Assembly (NCBI RefSeq): GCF_009765995.1
Contig: NZ_LMUI01000042.1
Span: 504,151-568,150 of the forward strand
DNA from: Methylocapsa sp. S129
GTDB lineage: Bacteria > Pseudomonadota > Alphaproteobacteria > Rhizobiales > Beijerinckiaceae
DNA length: 64,000 nt
Direction of reading: 5' to 3'
Part shown: positions 1 through 9,731 of the stretch, in pieces
How positions within the stretch are numbered: position 1 is the stretch's first letter
How the letters are laid out: each line of letters starts with the position of its first letter
The notes under the pieces: model-generated
The model's database searches: none
The model's input: the letters and a program-made list of their open reading frames with translations, nothing else
What the model was told of the DNA's origin: nothing
Program-made: the position numbers and the translations under genes

Positions 1-1170
1 GAACGAGTCTCCGACGTCCTCGGCAATGTGCCGGTCATCCAGAGTTTCACGCGGATCGAGGAAGAGGCGCGCGCGCTGCGTTCCCTGATCGATCGCGTGC
101 TCGGCGCGCAGCTTCCGGTCCTTTCCTGGTGGGCCGTCGCGGCGGTGGCGACGCGGGCGAGCGCGACGCTGACCCTGCTCGCCATTTTCGTCACCGGCAT
201 CTGGCTCGACATCGAGGGCCTGGCGACGATCGGCGAGATCGTCACGTTCATGAGTCTGGCGACGACGCTGATCGGTAGGCTCGAACAGAACGTCGCCTTC
301 GTCAATATGACAGTGACGCAGGCGCCAAAACTGGCGCAATTCTTCGAAGTGCTCGATACGCATTCGAATGTCGCCGAGCGGCCCGGGGCGGTTGATGTCG
401 GCCGCCTGACGGGCAAGGTTTCCTTTGACCATGTTTCGTTCGCCTATGCGGGCGCGCAGGCGGCGGTGAGCGATGTGTCCTTTACGGCCGAGGCCGGGCG
501 CACGATCGCGTTGGTGGGCGCGACGGGCTCTGGCAAATCGACGACGCTCAGCCTGCTGCATCGCGTCTTCGATCCGCAAAAGGGCGCTATCCTGATCGAT
601 GGCCTTGATATCAGGGATATGACGCTGCAATCGCTGCGCAACAATATCGGCGTGGTTTTTCAGGAGCCGTTTCTGTTCGCGCGCTCGATCGAGGAGAATT
701 TGCGCATCGGCAAGCCGGACGCTAGCGCCGCCGAGATCGCCGCCGCGCTCGATCGCGCGCAGGCGAGCGCCTTCGTCGCGGGTCAGCCGATGGGCCTGGC
801 GACGCCTGTGGGCGAGCGCGGCCGCAATCTGTCGGGCGGCGAGCGTCAGCGCCTCGCTATCGCCAGGGCGTTGCTGAAAGACCCGCCGATCATGATCCTC
901 GACGAGGCGACCAGCGCGCTCGACGCCAACACCGAGCGCCAGTTGCAGGAGGCGCTTGAGGCCGCCATGCACGGACGCACGACCCTCATCATCGCCCATC
1001 GCCTCGCGACGATCCGCCGCGCCGATCAAATCCTCGTGTTTGATCATGGACGCGTGGTTGAGGCGGGTTCGTTTGACGATCTTATTGCGCGCCAGGGCCT
1101 TTTTTCTTCGCTGGCGCGCGCCCAATTTATAGCGAGCGAGGCCGCGGCGCCGGATCAGCTTCCCGCTTAA
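1..1170 (+). CDS. Glucan-type ABC exporter, fused permease/ATPase (NdvA/ChvA-like), 5' end missing
   Basis: The reading frame is open to the left edge, so only the last 389 codons are present. The visible part starts in the membrane domain (hydrophobic stretches around bases 120-260) and continues into a complete nucleotide-binding domain: Walker [10 protein letters not shown] near 517-543, ABC signature LSGGERQR near 829-852, Walker [13 protein letters not shown] near 889-924 and the H-loop IIAHRLAT near 988. A permease fused to an ATPase in this order is the type IV exporter half-transporter layout. The linker and ATPase resemble NdvA/ChvA, which export cyclic beta-1,2-glucan to the periplasm in rhizobia; a lipid or other glucan exporter of the same family is the alternative. 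The downstream gene msrB is separated by 62 bases and is functionally unrelated. Confidence 0.85.
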   Translation, partial: ERVSDVLGNVPVIQSFTRIEEEARALRSLIDRVLGAQLPVLSWWAVAAVATRASATLTLLAIFVTGIWLDIEGLATIGEIVTFMSLATTLIGRLEQNVAFVNMTVTQAPKLAQFFEVLDTHSNVAERPGAVDVGRLTGKVSFDHVSFAYAGAQAAVSDVSFTAEAGRTIALVGATGSGKSTTLSLLHRVFDPQKGAILIDGLDIRDMTLQSLRNNIGVVFQEPFLFARSIEENLRIGKPDASAAEIAAALDRAQASAFVAGQPMGLATPVGERGRNLSGGERQRLAIARALLKDPPIMILDEATSALDANTERQLQEALEAAMHGRTTLIIAHRLATIRRADQILVFDHGRVVEAGSFDDLIARQGLFSSLARAQFIASEAAAPDQLPA

Positions 1171-1232
1171 GCCGCAGGGGCCGTTTCCCAAGGGGGAGCC
1201 GTCCAGATACAATGCCTTGAGGAGGCGCGATC

Positions 1233-1634
1233 ATGAAACATGAAAATTTTGCTGTGACCCACACCGATGAGGAATGGCGCAAAATCCTGACGCCCGAGCA
1301 ATTCGCCATCATGCGCGAGCACGGAACCGAGCGAGCGGGAAGCTGCGCGCTCAACTACGAGAAGCGCGCCGGCAGCTTCTTTTGCGCGGGCTGCGATTCC
1401 CTGCTGTTCACTGCGAAAACCAAGTTCGAGAGCGGCACCGGCTGGCCGAGCTTCAACGATCCCGCTCCTGGCGCCACGGAGACGACGGTCGATCGCAGCT
1501 ATGGCATGACGCGCACAGAGGTGCATTGCGCGCGTTGCGGCTCTCACCTCGGCCATGTCTTCGACGACGGGCCGGCGCCGACGCATTTGCGCTATTGCAT
1601 CAACGGCGTCGCGATGAATTTCAAGCCGGACTGA
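1233..1634 (+). CDS. msrB: Peptide-methionine (R)-S-oxide reductase MsrB
   Basis: A 133-residue, single-domain cytoplasmic enzyme that reduces the R epimer of methionine sulfoxide in oxidised proteins. The two CxxC pairs CAGC (about residue 47) and CARC (about residue 96) are the structural zinc ligands of the zinc-binding MsrB subclass. The C-terminal RYCINGVAMNF block holds the catalytic cysteine, and GTGWPSF is the substrate pocket. Length matches stand-alone MsrB. GGAGG lies six bases before the ATG (ttgaggaggcgcgatcATG), a good ribosome binding site. It stands alone between the exporter and hemH, with no msrA nearby. Confidence 0.96.
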   Translation: MKHENFAVTHTDEEWRKILTPEQFAIMREHGTERAGSCALNYEKRAGSFFCAGCDSLLFTAKTKFESGTGWPSFNDPAPGATETTVDRSYGMTRTEVHCARCGSHLGHVFDDGPAPTHLRYCINGVAMNFKPD

Positions 1635-1707
1635 GCCTCACGCTCGATTCCTTCTTCCGCCTGGCGCCGGAGGGGATTACTTTCAACGCCGCACAAAGGG
1701 CTTGGCC

Positions 1708-2775
1708 ATGAACGCGCCAGCATCGCCGGACGCTTTTCGCGGCCAGAGGCCCGCCGGGCACCCCGCCGTCAAAAGCGGGCGCATCGGCGTTCTCCTGGTC
1801 AATCTGGGCACGCCCGAGGGCACGGATTATTGGTCGGTGCGCCGCTATCTCAAGGAGTTCCTGTCGGACCGGCGGGTCATCGAGACCAATCGCCTGATAT
1901 GGTGGCCGATCCTCAATCTGGGCATTCTGTCGCGGCGCCCGCAGGTGAAGGGGAAGGACTACAAAGCCATCTGGAACAAGGCGCTTGACGAAAGCCCGCT
2001 GAAAACCATTACCCGCGCCACCGCCGGGAAACTCGTCGATGCGTTGGGCCAGTCCGGGCGCGATCCGGCGGGGCGCTGCCTTGTCGATTGGGCGATGCGC
2101 TACGGCAAGCCGGCGATCGGCGAGCGCCTCGGCGCCATGCGCGCGGCGGGCTGCGATCGCATCCTCCTTGTGCCGCTCTATCCGCAATATTGCGCCGCGA
2201 CCAGCGCGACCGTCTGCGACAAGGCGTTCGACGCGTTGAAAACGATGCGCTGGCAGCCGACATTGCGGGTCGCGGCGCCTTATTTCGACGATCCCGTCTA
2301 TATCGGCGCCGTGGCGCAGTCGGTTCGCGCCGGGCTCGCGGCGCTCGATTTCGAGCCCGAGGTCGTCCTTGCCTCGTTTCACGGCATACCGCGCACCTAT
2401 TTCGACAAAGGCGACCCCTATTATTGTCATTGCGCCAAGACCTGGCGGCTGCTGCGCGAAGCGCTCGGTCTGTCGCCCGAGCGGTTCCAACTGACCTTTC
2501 AGTCGCGCTTCGGGCCGACCGAATATCTGCAGCCCTATACCGATGTGACGGTGAAGGCCCTGGCGGCGCGTGGAATCAAACGCCTCGCCATCGTAACGCC
2601 GGGTTTCGCAGCCGATTGCCTGGAGACGATCGAGGAAATCGGCGTTGAAAACGCCGGTTATTTCCGCGCCGCGGGCGGCGAGAAATTTGCGGCTATTTCC
2701 TGCCTCAATGACAGCGCGGAAGGCGTTCGCGTCATTCAGAACGTGGTCCAGCGGGAATTGTCGGGCTGGCTGTGA
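1708..2775 (+). CDS. hemH: Ferrochelatase
   Basis: Inserts Fe2+ into protoporphyrin IX in the last step of haem synthesis. The 355-residue product begins [15 protein letters not shown] (about 26-40), carries the ferrochelatase signature with the catalytic His in [11 protein letters not shown] (about 222-232), then [15 protein letters not shown] and the acidic [12 protein letters not shown] segment near residue 300. All are conserved in the family, and the length is normal for proteobacterial HemH. An upstream in-frame TTG at 1702 exists, but the ATG at 1708 has AAAGG about eight bases before it and is preferred. It is cytoplasmic or peripherally membrane-bound and has no haem-pathway neighbour here. 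Confidence 0.96.
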   Translation: MNAPASPDAFRGQRPAGHPAVKSGRIGVLLVNLGTPEGTDYWSVRRYLKEFLSDRRVIETNRLIWWPILNLGILSRRPQVKGKDYKAIWNKALDESPLKTITRATAGKLVDALGQSGRDPAGRCLVDWAMRYGKPAIGERLGAMRAAGCDRILLVPLYPQYCAATSATVCDKAFDALKTMRWQPTLRVAAPYFDDPVYIGAVAQSVRAGLAALDFEPEVVLASFHGIPRTYFDKGDPYYCHCAKTWRLLREALGLSPERFQLTFQSRFGPTEYLQPYTDVTVKALAARGIKRLAIVTPGFAADCLETIEEIGVENAGYFRAAGGEKFAAISCLNDSAEGVRVIQNVVQRELSGWL

Positions 2776-2869
2776 ATGCCAGTCGGCCTCTTATCAATTC
2801 GCCAAAGCCGGCCTATATCGGGGGCGCTTTGCGCCTGCCTTGACCGGGCGCCAGGAGGATTCAAGACCG

Positions 2870-3937
2870 ATGAATGATTCCAATTCCCTTTCCGCCGTCC
2901 GCGCCGCCGCCGCCCAGGACAAAATCCCGGTCACCGTTCTCACCGGCTATCTCGGCGCCGGCAAGACGACGTTGCTCAACCGGATCCTCAGCGAGCCGCA
3001 TGGCAAGCGCTACGCCGTGATCGTCAACGAATTTGGCGAGATCGGGATCGACAACGAACTCATCGTCGGGGCCGACGAGGAAGTCTTTGAGATGAACAAC
3101 GGCTGCATCTGCTGCACCGTGCGCGGCGATCTCATCCGCATCATCGAAGGTCTGATGAAGCGCAAGGGCAGTTTCGACGCGATCATCGTCGAGACGACCG
3201 GCCTTGCCGATCCCGCGCCCGTCGCGCAGACTTTTTTCGTCGACCAGGATGTGCAAAATCTCGCCAGGCTCGACGCTGTCGTCACCGTCGCCGACGCCAA
3301 ATGGCTGGCGGCGCGATTGCGCGACGCGCCGGAGGCCAAAAATCAGATCGCCTTTGCCGACGTCATCGTTCTGAACAAGACCGACCTCGTCTCGCCAGCC
3401 GAATTGCGCGAAGTGGAGGGGCGCATTCGCGCGATCAACCCCTACGCCAAGCTGCACCGCGCCGAGCGTTGCAATGTGGCGATCGCCGACGTGCTGGAGC
3501 GCAAGGCTTTCGATCTCGACCGCATCATGGAAATCGAACCTGATTTCCTCGAAGTCGACGATCATGACCATGACCATCATGACCACGATCATCACCACCA
3601 TGATCACGCGCATGGCCACGGGCTGAAGCATTATCACGACGAGCACATGCAATCGATCTCGGTGCGGCTCGACGGCGACGTCGATCCGGGCAAGTTCATG
3701 CCCTGGATCAACGAACTCACGCAGGCGCAGGGCCCTAATATCCTGCGTTGCAAAGGCATCGTCGCTTTCGCCGACGACCCCAAGCGCTTCGTCTTCCAGG
3801 GCGTGCATATGATGCTCGACGGCGAGCCGCAGCGCGAATGGAAAGCGGACGAAAAGCGCGAGTCGAAAGTCGTTTTCATCGGGCGCGACTTGAAGGAAGA
3901 GGATATCCGTAAGGGTTTCCTCGCCTGCGCGGCGTAA
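2870..3937 (+). CDS. CobW/COG0523-family metal-chaperone GTPase with His-rich loop
   Basis: A 355-residue G3E GTPase. Walker A GYLGAGKT is at residues 26-33, the metal-binding CICC motif at 79-82, the switch/Walker [10 protein letters not shown] near 108-115 and the GTP-specificity NKTD at 169-172. A remarkable histidine/aspartate stretch occupies residues 231-260 (alternating HDHD and HHHH), which is typical of zinc-loading members of this family. The C-terminal CobW domain follows. The start was placed at the ATG with AGGAG 11 bases upstream; the frame is open further upstream into hemH but has no ribosome site there. Only two bases separate it from the WD40 gene, so the two are almost certainly cotranscribed. 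Role: delivery of Zn2+ (or another metal) to a client protein; the client is unknown. Confidence 0.93.
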   Translation: MNDSNSLSAVRAAAAQDKIPVTVLTGYLGAGKTTLLNRILSEPHGKRYAVIVNEFGEIGIDNELIVGADEEVFEMNNGCICCTVRGDLIRIIEGLMKRKGSFDAIIVETTGLADPAPVAQTFFVDQDVQNLARLDAVVTVADAKWLAARLRDAPEAKNQIAFADVIVLNKTDLVSPAELREVEGRIRAINPYAKLHRAERCNVAIADVLERKAFDLDRIMEIEPDFLEVDDHDHDHHDHDHHHHDHAHGHGLKHYHDEHMQSISVRLDGDVDPGKFMPWINELTQAQGPNILRCKGIVAFADDPKRFVFQGVHMMLDGEPQREWKADEKRESKVVFIGRDLKEEDIRKGFLACAA

Positions 3938-3939
3938 GC

Positions 3940-4941
3940 ATGACCGAGCCCACTTCCTCGCTCACGAAGAACGTCCAGTTCTTCGACGCCGGCGCGCATG
4001 TCACCGCCGTCGGCTTTCTCGATGAGGCGCCGGTGTTCGCGCTGGGTGACGGCGTCGCTGTGCTCGGCGAGCCCGGATCAGCGAACCGCATCGCAGCTCA
4101 TCCCGGCGGCGCGATTCTGTCGGCGGTCAGCGACGGCAAGCTGCTGGTGACGGGCGGCGATGACGGGCGGGTCGTCGCGACATCGGCCGATGGCGCCATG
4201 CGCGAGATCGCCCATGAGAAAGGCCGCTGGATTGATGCTTTGGCGATGCGCGCGGGAAATGTGGCCTGGGGGGCGGGGCGCGAGGTTCGCGTCCGCGACA
4301 GCGCGGGCGCCGTCAAGGCCTATTCGGCGCCGACCACAGTGCGCGGCCTTTGCTTCATGCCCAAGGGTTATCGCCTCGCGCTGAGCCATTACAACGGCGT
4401 CTCGCTCTGGTTCCCCAATGCTGCGGCGTCGCCGTCCTTGCTCGAATGGAAGGGATCGCATCTCGATGTCGTCGCGTCGCCGGACGGCCGCTTCGTCGTC
4501 TCGTCGATGCAGGAGAATAGCCTGCACGGCTGGCGCATCAGCGACGCCAGAAACATGCGCATGTCCGGCTATCCCAAGAAATCCCGTTCGCTGTCCTGGT
4601 CGCATGACGGTCATTGGCTTGCGACATCAGGCGCCGACGCCTGCATCGTCTGGCCGTTCCGCGACAAGGATGGACCAATGGGCAAGGCGCCGCGCGAATG
4701 CGGCGTGCGCGCCGCCAAGGTTTCGCAGGTTGCGTTCCATCCGCGCACGCTGGTCGTCGCGGTCGGTTATGAGGACGGCTTCATCCTGCTTTGCCGGCTC
4801 GGCGACGCCGCCGAGATTCTCGTGCGCGAACCACGCGTGGGCGACGGCGCCGTTACCGCTCTGATCTGGGATGCGATCGGCGCTCGCCTGGCTTTCGGCC
4901 TGGATAGCGGCGGCGCCGGCCTGCTGACGCTTCCAGCATGA
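3940..4941 (+). CDS. WD40-repeat protein, cotranscribed with CobW-type chaperone
   Basis: A 333-residue protein without signal peptide or membrane segment. It is built from repeated beta-blade units with WD40-like sequence, for example GGDDGRVVATSADG (about 70-83), SPDGRFVVSSMQENSLHGW (about 184-202), WSHDGHWLATSGADACIVW (about 221-239) and FHPRTLVVAVGYEDGFILL. Six or seven blades would make a complete propeller, a protein-interaction scaffold. The start ATG is two bases after the CobW stop, implying translational coupling and a joint role, presumably binding the chaperone or its client. The biochemical function of this alphaproteobacterial WD40 partner is not known to me. Confidence 0.85.
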   Translation: MTEPTSSLTKNVQFFDAGAHVTAVGFLDEAPVFALGDGVAVLGEPGSANRIAAHPGGAILSAVSDGKLLVTGGDDGRVVATSADGAMREIAHEKGRWIDALAMRAGNVAWGAGREVRVRDSAGAVKAYSAPTTVRGLCFMPKGYRLALSHYNGVSLWFPNAAASPSLLEWKGSHLDVVASPDGRFVVSSMQENSLHGWRISDARNMRMSGYPKKSRSLSWSHDGHWLATSGADACIVWPFRDKDGPMGKAPRECGVRAAKVSQVAFHPRTLVVAVGYEDGFILLCRLGDAAEILVREPRVGDGAVTALIWDAIGARLAFGLDSGGAGLLTLPA

Positions 4942-4962
4942 CTTTACAGAGAAGGATTTTCC

Positions 4963-6057
4963 ATGAGTGATGACGCCGCCGCGCTGTTTGCGCCCTTCAA
5001 ACTTGGCGATCTCGAATTGCCCAACCGGATTGTCATGGCGCCGCTAACGCGCAATCGCGCGGCGCGTGGGACCGACGCGCCGCACGATCTCAATGCGCTC
5101 TATTATCGCCAGCGCGCGAGCGCCGGGCTGCTCATCTCCGAAGCTTCGCAAATCAGCCAGCAGGGCCAAGGCTATATCTGGACGCCGGGCAGCTACAGCC
5201 AGGCGCAGGTCGAGGGCTGGCGCAAGGTGACGGACAGCGTTCATGCGGCGGGGGGACGCATTTTCGTTCAGCTCTGGCATGTCGGGCGCGTCTCGCATGT
5301 TTCACTGCAACCGGGCGGACGAGCGCCCGTCGCGCCCTCTGCGATCCGCGCCAAAACCAAGACGGTTCTGGAATCGGGCTTTACGGAAGTGTCCGAGCCG
5401 CGCGCGCTGGAGACGCACGAGATCGCGCATATCCTCAGCGATTATTCGCATGCCGCGGAAAGCGCGAAAAAGGCCGGTTTCGACGGCGTCGAGGTTCATG
5501 CCGCCAACGGCTATCTGATCGACCAGTTCCTGCGCGACGGCTCCAACAAGCGGGACGATTCGTATGGAGGAGGAATCGAGAACCGCACGCGCTTCGCATT
5601 GGAAGTTGTCGATGCGGTCACGAAAGTCTGGAGCAAATCGCGCGTCGGAATCCGGCTTGCGCCGGTCAGCCCCGCCAATGACATCCAGGATTCCAATCCG
5701 ACCGCGCTGTTTGGCGAACTCGTCGAAAAGCTGAGCGCGCGCGGGCTTGCCTATATCCATGTCGTCGAGGGCGCCACTGGCGGCGCGCGCGACAATCATC
5801 CCTTCGATTTCGTCGCTCTGCGCCATTCTTTCCGTGGCGCCTATATCGCCAACAATGGCTATGACCGGACTATGGCGATCGAGGCGATCGAGCGGGGCGA
5901 CGCCGATCTTATCGCGTTCGGGCGCCCCTTCATCGCCAATCCCGATCTGGTCGAACGCCTGCGCGTCGGCGCGCCGCTCAATCAAGTCGCGAAGGAAACG
6001 CTCTACGGCGGCGGCGAGAAGGGATATACGGACTATCCCGCGATGGCGGACGCCTGA
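4963..6057 (+). CDS. Old Yellow Enzyme family FMN oxidoreductase (NemA-like alkene reductase)
   Basis: A 364-residue TIM-barrel flavoprotein of the NADH:flavin oxidoreductase/12-oxophytodienoate reductase family. The N-terminal APFKLGDLELPNRIVMAPLTRNRA is the usual FMN-site start, LWHVGRVSH near residue 107 and the His/Asn pair in VEVHAANGYLIDQF near residue 180 are substrate-binding elements, and the DSYGGGIENRTRF motif and C-terminal FGRPFIANPDLV phosphate-binding segment are present. Such enzymes reduce activated C=C bonds, nitro-esters and N-ethylmaleimide with NAD(P)H in the cytoplasm. It starts 21 bases after the WD40 gene with an AGAAGG ribosome site and may be the third gene of that transcript, although no functional link is obvious. 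Confidence 0.93.
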   Translation: MSDDAAALFAPFKLGDLELPNRIVMAPLTRNRAARGTDAPHDLNALYYRQRASAGLLISEASQISQQGQGYIWTPGSYSQAQVEGWRKVTDSVHAAGGRIFVQLWHVGRVSHVSLQPGGRAPVAPSAIRAKTKTVLESGFTEVSEPRALETHEIAHILSDYSHAAESAKKAGFDGVEVHAANGYLIDQFLRDGSNKRDDSYGGGIENRTRFALEVVDAVTKVWSKSRVGIRLAPVSPANDIQDSNPTALFGELVEKLSARGLAYIHVVEGATGGARDNHPFDFVALRHSFRGAYIANNGYDRTMAIEAIERGDADLIAFGRPFIANPDLVERLRVGAPLNQVAKETLYGGGEKGYTDYPAMADA

Positions 6058-6261
6058 CCAAAAGGCGGCTGCGGCGGTTCCGCCAGAATTCATAGTTCGA
6101 GCCGACCGGTACTCCCGATCTTGGCGGGCCAAACATTGAGCGACGCCCATTCGCCGCCGCCGCTGGTTCGGTCGGCTTTCGTCGCGTCTCCGCTCGCCAG
6201 ATAATTGCCGCCGCCGTCCTTGCCAAAGCAACGCCCATAATGGGATTGTAAGGCAATCGAA

Positions 6262-7893
6262 ATGGGCGGGAACCGCATGGGCGAAGCGTATATCGGCGTT
6301 GATGTCGGCACAGGCAGCGCGCGCGCGGGTGTGTTCGACGGCGCAGGGCGATTGCTCGCCAGCGCCAAGAGGCCGATCGCCATCTGGCGCGAAGCGGGCG
6401 AGATTGTCGAACAATCGTCGGAGGACATCTGGCGGGCGACGACCGGCGCCGTGCGCGAGGCCGTCGTCGCTTCGGGCTTGCCGCAGGAGGCTTTCGCCGG
6501 CATCGGTTTTGACGCGACATGTTCGCTTGTCGTGCTTGACGCCACAAGCGCCCCGCTGCCGGTCGGCCCGAGCGGCGACGCGCAGCGCGACGTGATCGTT
6601 TGGATGGATCATCGCGCCACGGGCGAGGCCGATCGGATCAACGGCGGCGGCCACCAAGTCCTGCGCTATGTCGGGGGAAAAATCTCGCCGGAGATGCAAG
6701 TCCCCAAACTGATGTGGCTCGCCGAACATATGCCGGCGACATTCAGGCGCGCCGGCCATTTCTTCGACCTGACGGATTACCTGACCTGGCGCGCTTCGGG
6801 CTCCCGTCGCCGCTCGGTTTGCACGCTGACCTGCAAGTGGACTTATCTCGCGCATGAACGCCGCTGGGCCCGCGATTTCTTCGAGAGTCTGGGCTTGCGG
6901 GATCTGGCCTCGGACGGCTTTGCGCGGATCGGCGCCGATGTCGTCGAACCGGGAACGCCGCTTGGCGACGGACTGATTCCCGAGGCCGCCGCCGCGATGG
7001 GTCTGCCGGCGGGCGTCAAGGTTGGCGCGGGATTGATCGACGCGCATGCCGGGGCGGTGGGCACGCTGTCGGCGAGTCTGGGCGGCGCCCACGCCGACCC
7101 CAGCACCAGGCTTGCGCTTATTTTGGGGACATCGGCTTGCTGCATGGCGGTTTCCGATCAGCCACGTTTTGTCGATGGCGTCTGGGGGCCCTATTTTTCC
7201 GCGTTGACGCCCAATCGATGGCTCACCGAGGGCGGTCAATCGGCTTTTGGCGCAGCGATCGATCGCCTGATGCGTCGGCACCCCGCCTTTTCCGACGCCT
7301 CGCAGCGCGCAGGCGACAACGCCTATGAAGAAATGGAGCGGGATATTCTCGCGCGGGCCGGTTCATTGTCGCGTGCGGCCTTGCTCGCCGAAAACATTCA
7401 CGTCCTGCCCGATTTCCTCGGCAATCGTTCGCCCTTGGCCGATCCCAACGTGCGCGGCGTCCTTGTCGGCCTCGATTTGCGCGCCGATCGCGCGAGCGCT
7501 CTCGAACTCTACGTCGCCGCGCTTACCGGACTTGCGCATGGCGTCGCGCAGATCATCCGCACATTGGAGGCGGGCGGCTATGCGTTCGATATGCTGGTCG
7601 TGAGCGGCGGCGCCGGGCGCAGTCCGCTGGTGCGCCAGATCATCGCCGACGCGACGGGCAAGCCCGTCGGAGCGCCCGAGACGAGCGAACCGGTATTGCT
7701 GGGCGCGGCCATGCTCGGCGCGGTCGCGGCGGGAAAACACGATATGGGATCGGCCATGTCGGCGATGTCGCGGCTGTCGGACGAAATCATGCCGCAGGGC
7801 GGCGAAATCGCGCGCTTTCATCACAGGAAGCGCCGCGCTTTCGATCTGATGCAGGGGGCGGAAAGAGGCATCCGTGAAATTATGGCCTCGTGA
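6262..7893 (+). CDS. FGGY-family pentulose kinase (D-ribulokinase type)
   Basis: A 543-residue sugar kinase of the ASKHA fold. The phosphate-1 loop IGVDVGTGSARAG is at residues 11-23, the substrate loop contains WMDHRA (about 114), the catalytic Asp lies in GAGLIDAHAGAVG (about 253-265), and the adenosine motif VVSGGAGRSPLVRQI is near 449-463. Length and the HRA/GGKISPEMQVPKL segment fit the subfamily that contains D-ribulokinase rather than the shorter (about 490 residue) xylulokinases. It opens the polyol locus and probably phosphorylates the ketopentose made by the dehydrogenases downstream. The ATG at 6277 is an alternative start. The substrate is inferred from context only. Confidence 0.88.
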   Translation: MGGNRMGEAYIGVDVGTGSARAGVFDGAGRLLASAKRPIAIWREAGEIVEQSSEDIWRATTGAVREAVVASGLPQEAFAGIGFDATCSLVVLDATSAPLPVGPSGDAQRDVIVWMDHRATGEADRINGGGHQVLRYVGGKISPEMQVPKLMWLAEHMPATFRRAGHFFDLTDYLTWRASGSRRRSVCTLTCKWTYLAHERRWARDFFESLGLRDLASDGFARIGADVVEPGTPLGDGLIPEAAAAMGLPAGVKVGAGLIDAHAGAVGTLSASLGGAHADPSTRLALILGTSACCMAVSDQPRFVDGVWGPYFSALTPNRWLTEGGQSAFGAAIDRLMRRHPAFSDASQRAGDNAYEEMERDILARAGSLSRAALLAENIHVLPDFLGNRSPLADPNVRGVLVGLDLRADRASALELYVAALTGLAHGVAQIIRTLEAGGYAFDMLVVSGGAGRSPLVRQIIADATGKPVGAPETSEPVLLGAAMLGAVAAGKHDMGSAMSAMSRLSDEIMPQGGEIARFHHRKRRAFDLMQGAERGIREIMAS

Positions 7894-8019
7894 GCTGTCT
7901 TGCACGGCGTCGACGGCGCGATGAGTGAGCATTTGACCATGATACGGGCAGATGTTTGTCATTTACGGCGCTGTCATGTTAGCGTGCGCGCCCATAGGGA
8001 GGCGGGACGCGCAAAAGTC

Positions 8020-8724
8020 ATGCAATGGCCTGAACTCGTCATATTCGATTGCGATGGCGTGCTTGTCGACAGCGAGTTGATCGCGCTGGGACAAACGCGC
8101 CAAGCGCTCGGCGAGGCTGGATTGCCGCTCACTCATGCGCAGGCGATCGATCGGTTCCTTGGTTTTAGCCTTGATTCCATTGTGCAAAAAGCCGAGGCGG
8201 ATTTGGCTGGCGCGCTGCCTGCCGATTTCCGCAACGACCTTTCACGCGATATTCTGGCGCGCTTTGCGAGCGAGTTGAAGGGTATCGAGGGCGTCAGGCA
8301 AGCCGTCGAAGGCCTGCACTGCCGGGTCTGTGTCGCGTCTTCAAGCCCGCCCGAGCGCATTCGGCTGGCGCTGTCCGTCGCGGGTTATGGCGGACTATTC
8401 GAGCCTCATATTTTTTCGGCGACCATGGCGCCGCGCGGCAAGCCGCACCCGGACCTGTTTCTTCACGCGGCGCATGAGATGGGGGCTTCGCCCGATCGAT
8501 GCCTCGTTATCGAAGACAGCGCGCCCGGCGTCCTCGCGGCGGTCAGCGCGGGAATGGACGTGTTTGGCTTTGTCGGGGGAAGCCACTTTTCTCCGGGCGC
8601 GGCGCAAGGCGAGCGCCTCAAAGGGGCGGGGGCCTTGCTGATTTTCAGCGATATGAGTCAATTGCCGGAAATAATCGCGCAGCGTCTGCGCGAGGATCAG
8701 GCCAATTCCGCTTCGCTTCGTTGA
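8020..8724 (+). CDS. HAD-superfamily sugar-phosphate phosphatase (subfamily IA)
   Basis: A 234-residue HAD hydrolase. Motif I DCDGVLVDSE starts at about residue 9, motif II VASSSPPERI lies near 105, the motif III lysine is in PRGKPHPDLF and motif IV is IEDSAPGVLAA. The cap is the small helical type of the beta-phosphoglucomutase/phosphatase group. The frame extends upstream to 7900, but the ATG at 8020 gives the normal family length and places motif I at the N-terminus. It lies between the FGGY kinase and the SorC regulator on the same strand, as HAD phosphatases often do in polyol clusters. It probably dephosphorylates a sugar or polyol phosphate; the exact substrate is unknown. Confidence 0.88.
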   Translation: MQWPELVIFDCDGVLVDSELIALGQTRQALGEAGLPLTHAQAIDRFLGFSLDSIVQKAEADLAGALPADFRNDLSRDILARFASELKGIEGVRQAVEGLHCRVCVASSSPPERIRLALSVAGYGGLFEPHIFSATMAPRGKPHPDLFLHAAHEMGASPDRCLVIEDSAPGVLAAVSAGMDVFGFVGGSHFSPGAAQGERLKGAGALLIFSDMSQLPEIIAQRLREDQANSASLR

Positions 8725-8777
8725 CGCGCCAGGTGGGACGCTGCGCGCGGCCGCTATGAGAATAGGTTGACGGTGCA

Positions 8778-9731
8778 ATGGCCAGGAAGACCGAAGCGGA
8801 AGACGGCAGGCTTGACGAGGCGGCCCGCGCCGGCTGGCTCTATTACGTCGCGGGCAATACGCAAGACGAGATCGCCCGCAAGCTCGGCATTTCGCGCCAG
8901 TCGGCGCAACGTCTGGTTTCGCTGGCGATCAGCGAGCGCCTCATCAAGGTCCGGCTCGATCATCCGATCGCGCGATGTCTCGAACTCGGCGCCGCGCTGA
9001 AAATGAGATTCGATCTGCGCTTTTGCGAAGTCGCGCCGACCGATCCGGCTTCTACGTCCTCGACGCTGGGCATCGCCCAGGTCGCTGCGGCGGAACTGGA
9101 GCGCTGGCTGCGCAATCCCGAGCCCGCCATCATCGGCATCGGCACGGGACGTACGATGCGGGCGGTCGCCGACCAATTGCCGGCGATGGAATGTCCGCAA
9201 CATAAGTTCGTGGCGTTGGTGGGCACCACCAAAATCGACGGATCGGCTTCGTTCTACGATGTCATCATTCGCGTTTCCGACACCGTTCGCGCGCCTCATT
9301 ATCCGATGCCGCTTCCCGTCATTGCGCGCTCGGTTGAGGAGCGCCAATTGCTGACCAGCCTCCCATCCGTGCGCAGCGTGCTTGCGCTGATCGAGCGCGC
9401 CGACGTCAGCTTCGTGGGCGTCGGCGCCGTCAGCGATAATGCGGCGCTTGTTCAGGACGGCATCGTCACGCGTGAGGAAGCCGAAGGCTTACGCGAGGCG
9501 GGGGCAGTCGGCGAGATCACCGGCTGGGCTTTCGATTCGCGTGGACGCCTCCTCGAGGGATCGATCAACGATCGCGTGGCCAGCGCGCCGCTGCGACCGA
9601 CCAATCGGTTGATGATCGGCGTCGCCATGGGCGTGTCGCGCCGCGCCGCGCTTCGCGGCGCGCTCGCCGGTAAGCTGATTTCCGGCCTGGTCACCGATGA
9701 AGCAACCGCTGAGCATTTGCTGCAACGATGA
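8778..9731 (+). CDS. SorC-family sugar-responsive transcriptional regulator
   Basis: A 317-residue regulator. An N-terminal helix-turn-helix (about residues 26-52, NTQDEIARKLGISRQSAQRL) is followed by a SorC sugar-binding domain, recognisable from IIGIGTGRTMRAVADQLP (about 115-132), LVGTTKID, FVGVGAVSDNAAL and the C-terminal GVSRRAALRGALAGKLI. SorC proteins are tetramers that bind a phosphorylated sugar and activate or repress polyol genes. Its gene directly precedes smoE, and the 3' end itself contains half of a 13-bp inverted repeat that recurs before smoE. The regulator therefore very likely controls the smo operon and perhaps itself. Effector inferred: a polyol-derived sugar phosphate. 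Confidence 0.92.
   Translation: MARKTEAEDGRLDEAARAGWLYYVAGNTQDEIARKLGISRQSAQRLVSLAISERLIKVRLDHPIARCLELGAALKMRFDLRFCEVAPTDPASTSSTLGIAQVAAAELERWLRNPEPAIIGIGTGRTMRAVADQLPAMECPQHKFVALVGTTKIDGSASFYDVIIRVSDTVRAPHYPMPLPVIARSVEERQLLTSLPSVRSVLALIERADVSFVGVGAVSDNAALVQDGIVTREEAEGLREAGAVGEITGWAFDSRGRLLEGSINDRVASAPLRPTNRLMIGVAMGVSRRAALRGALAGKLISGLVTDEATAEHLLQR

Noticed and set aside
5302..7281. 659-codon open frame on the minus strand
   Set aside because: It is antisense to two well-supported genes (Old Yellow Enzyme and FGGY kinase), has no domain, and such frames are common in GC-rich DNA.
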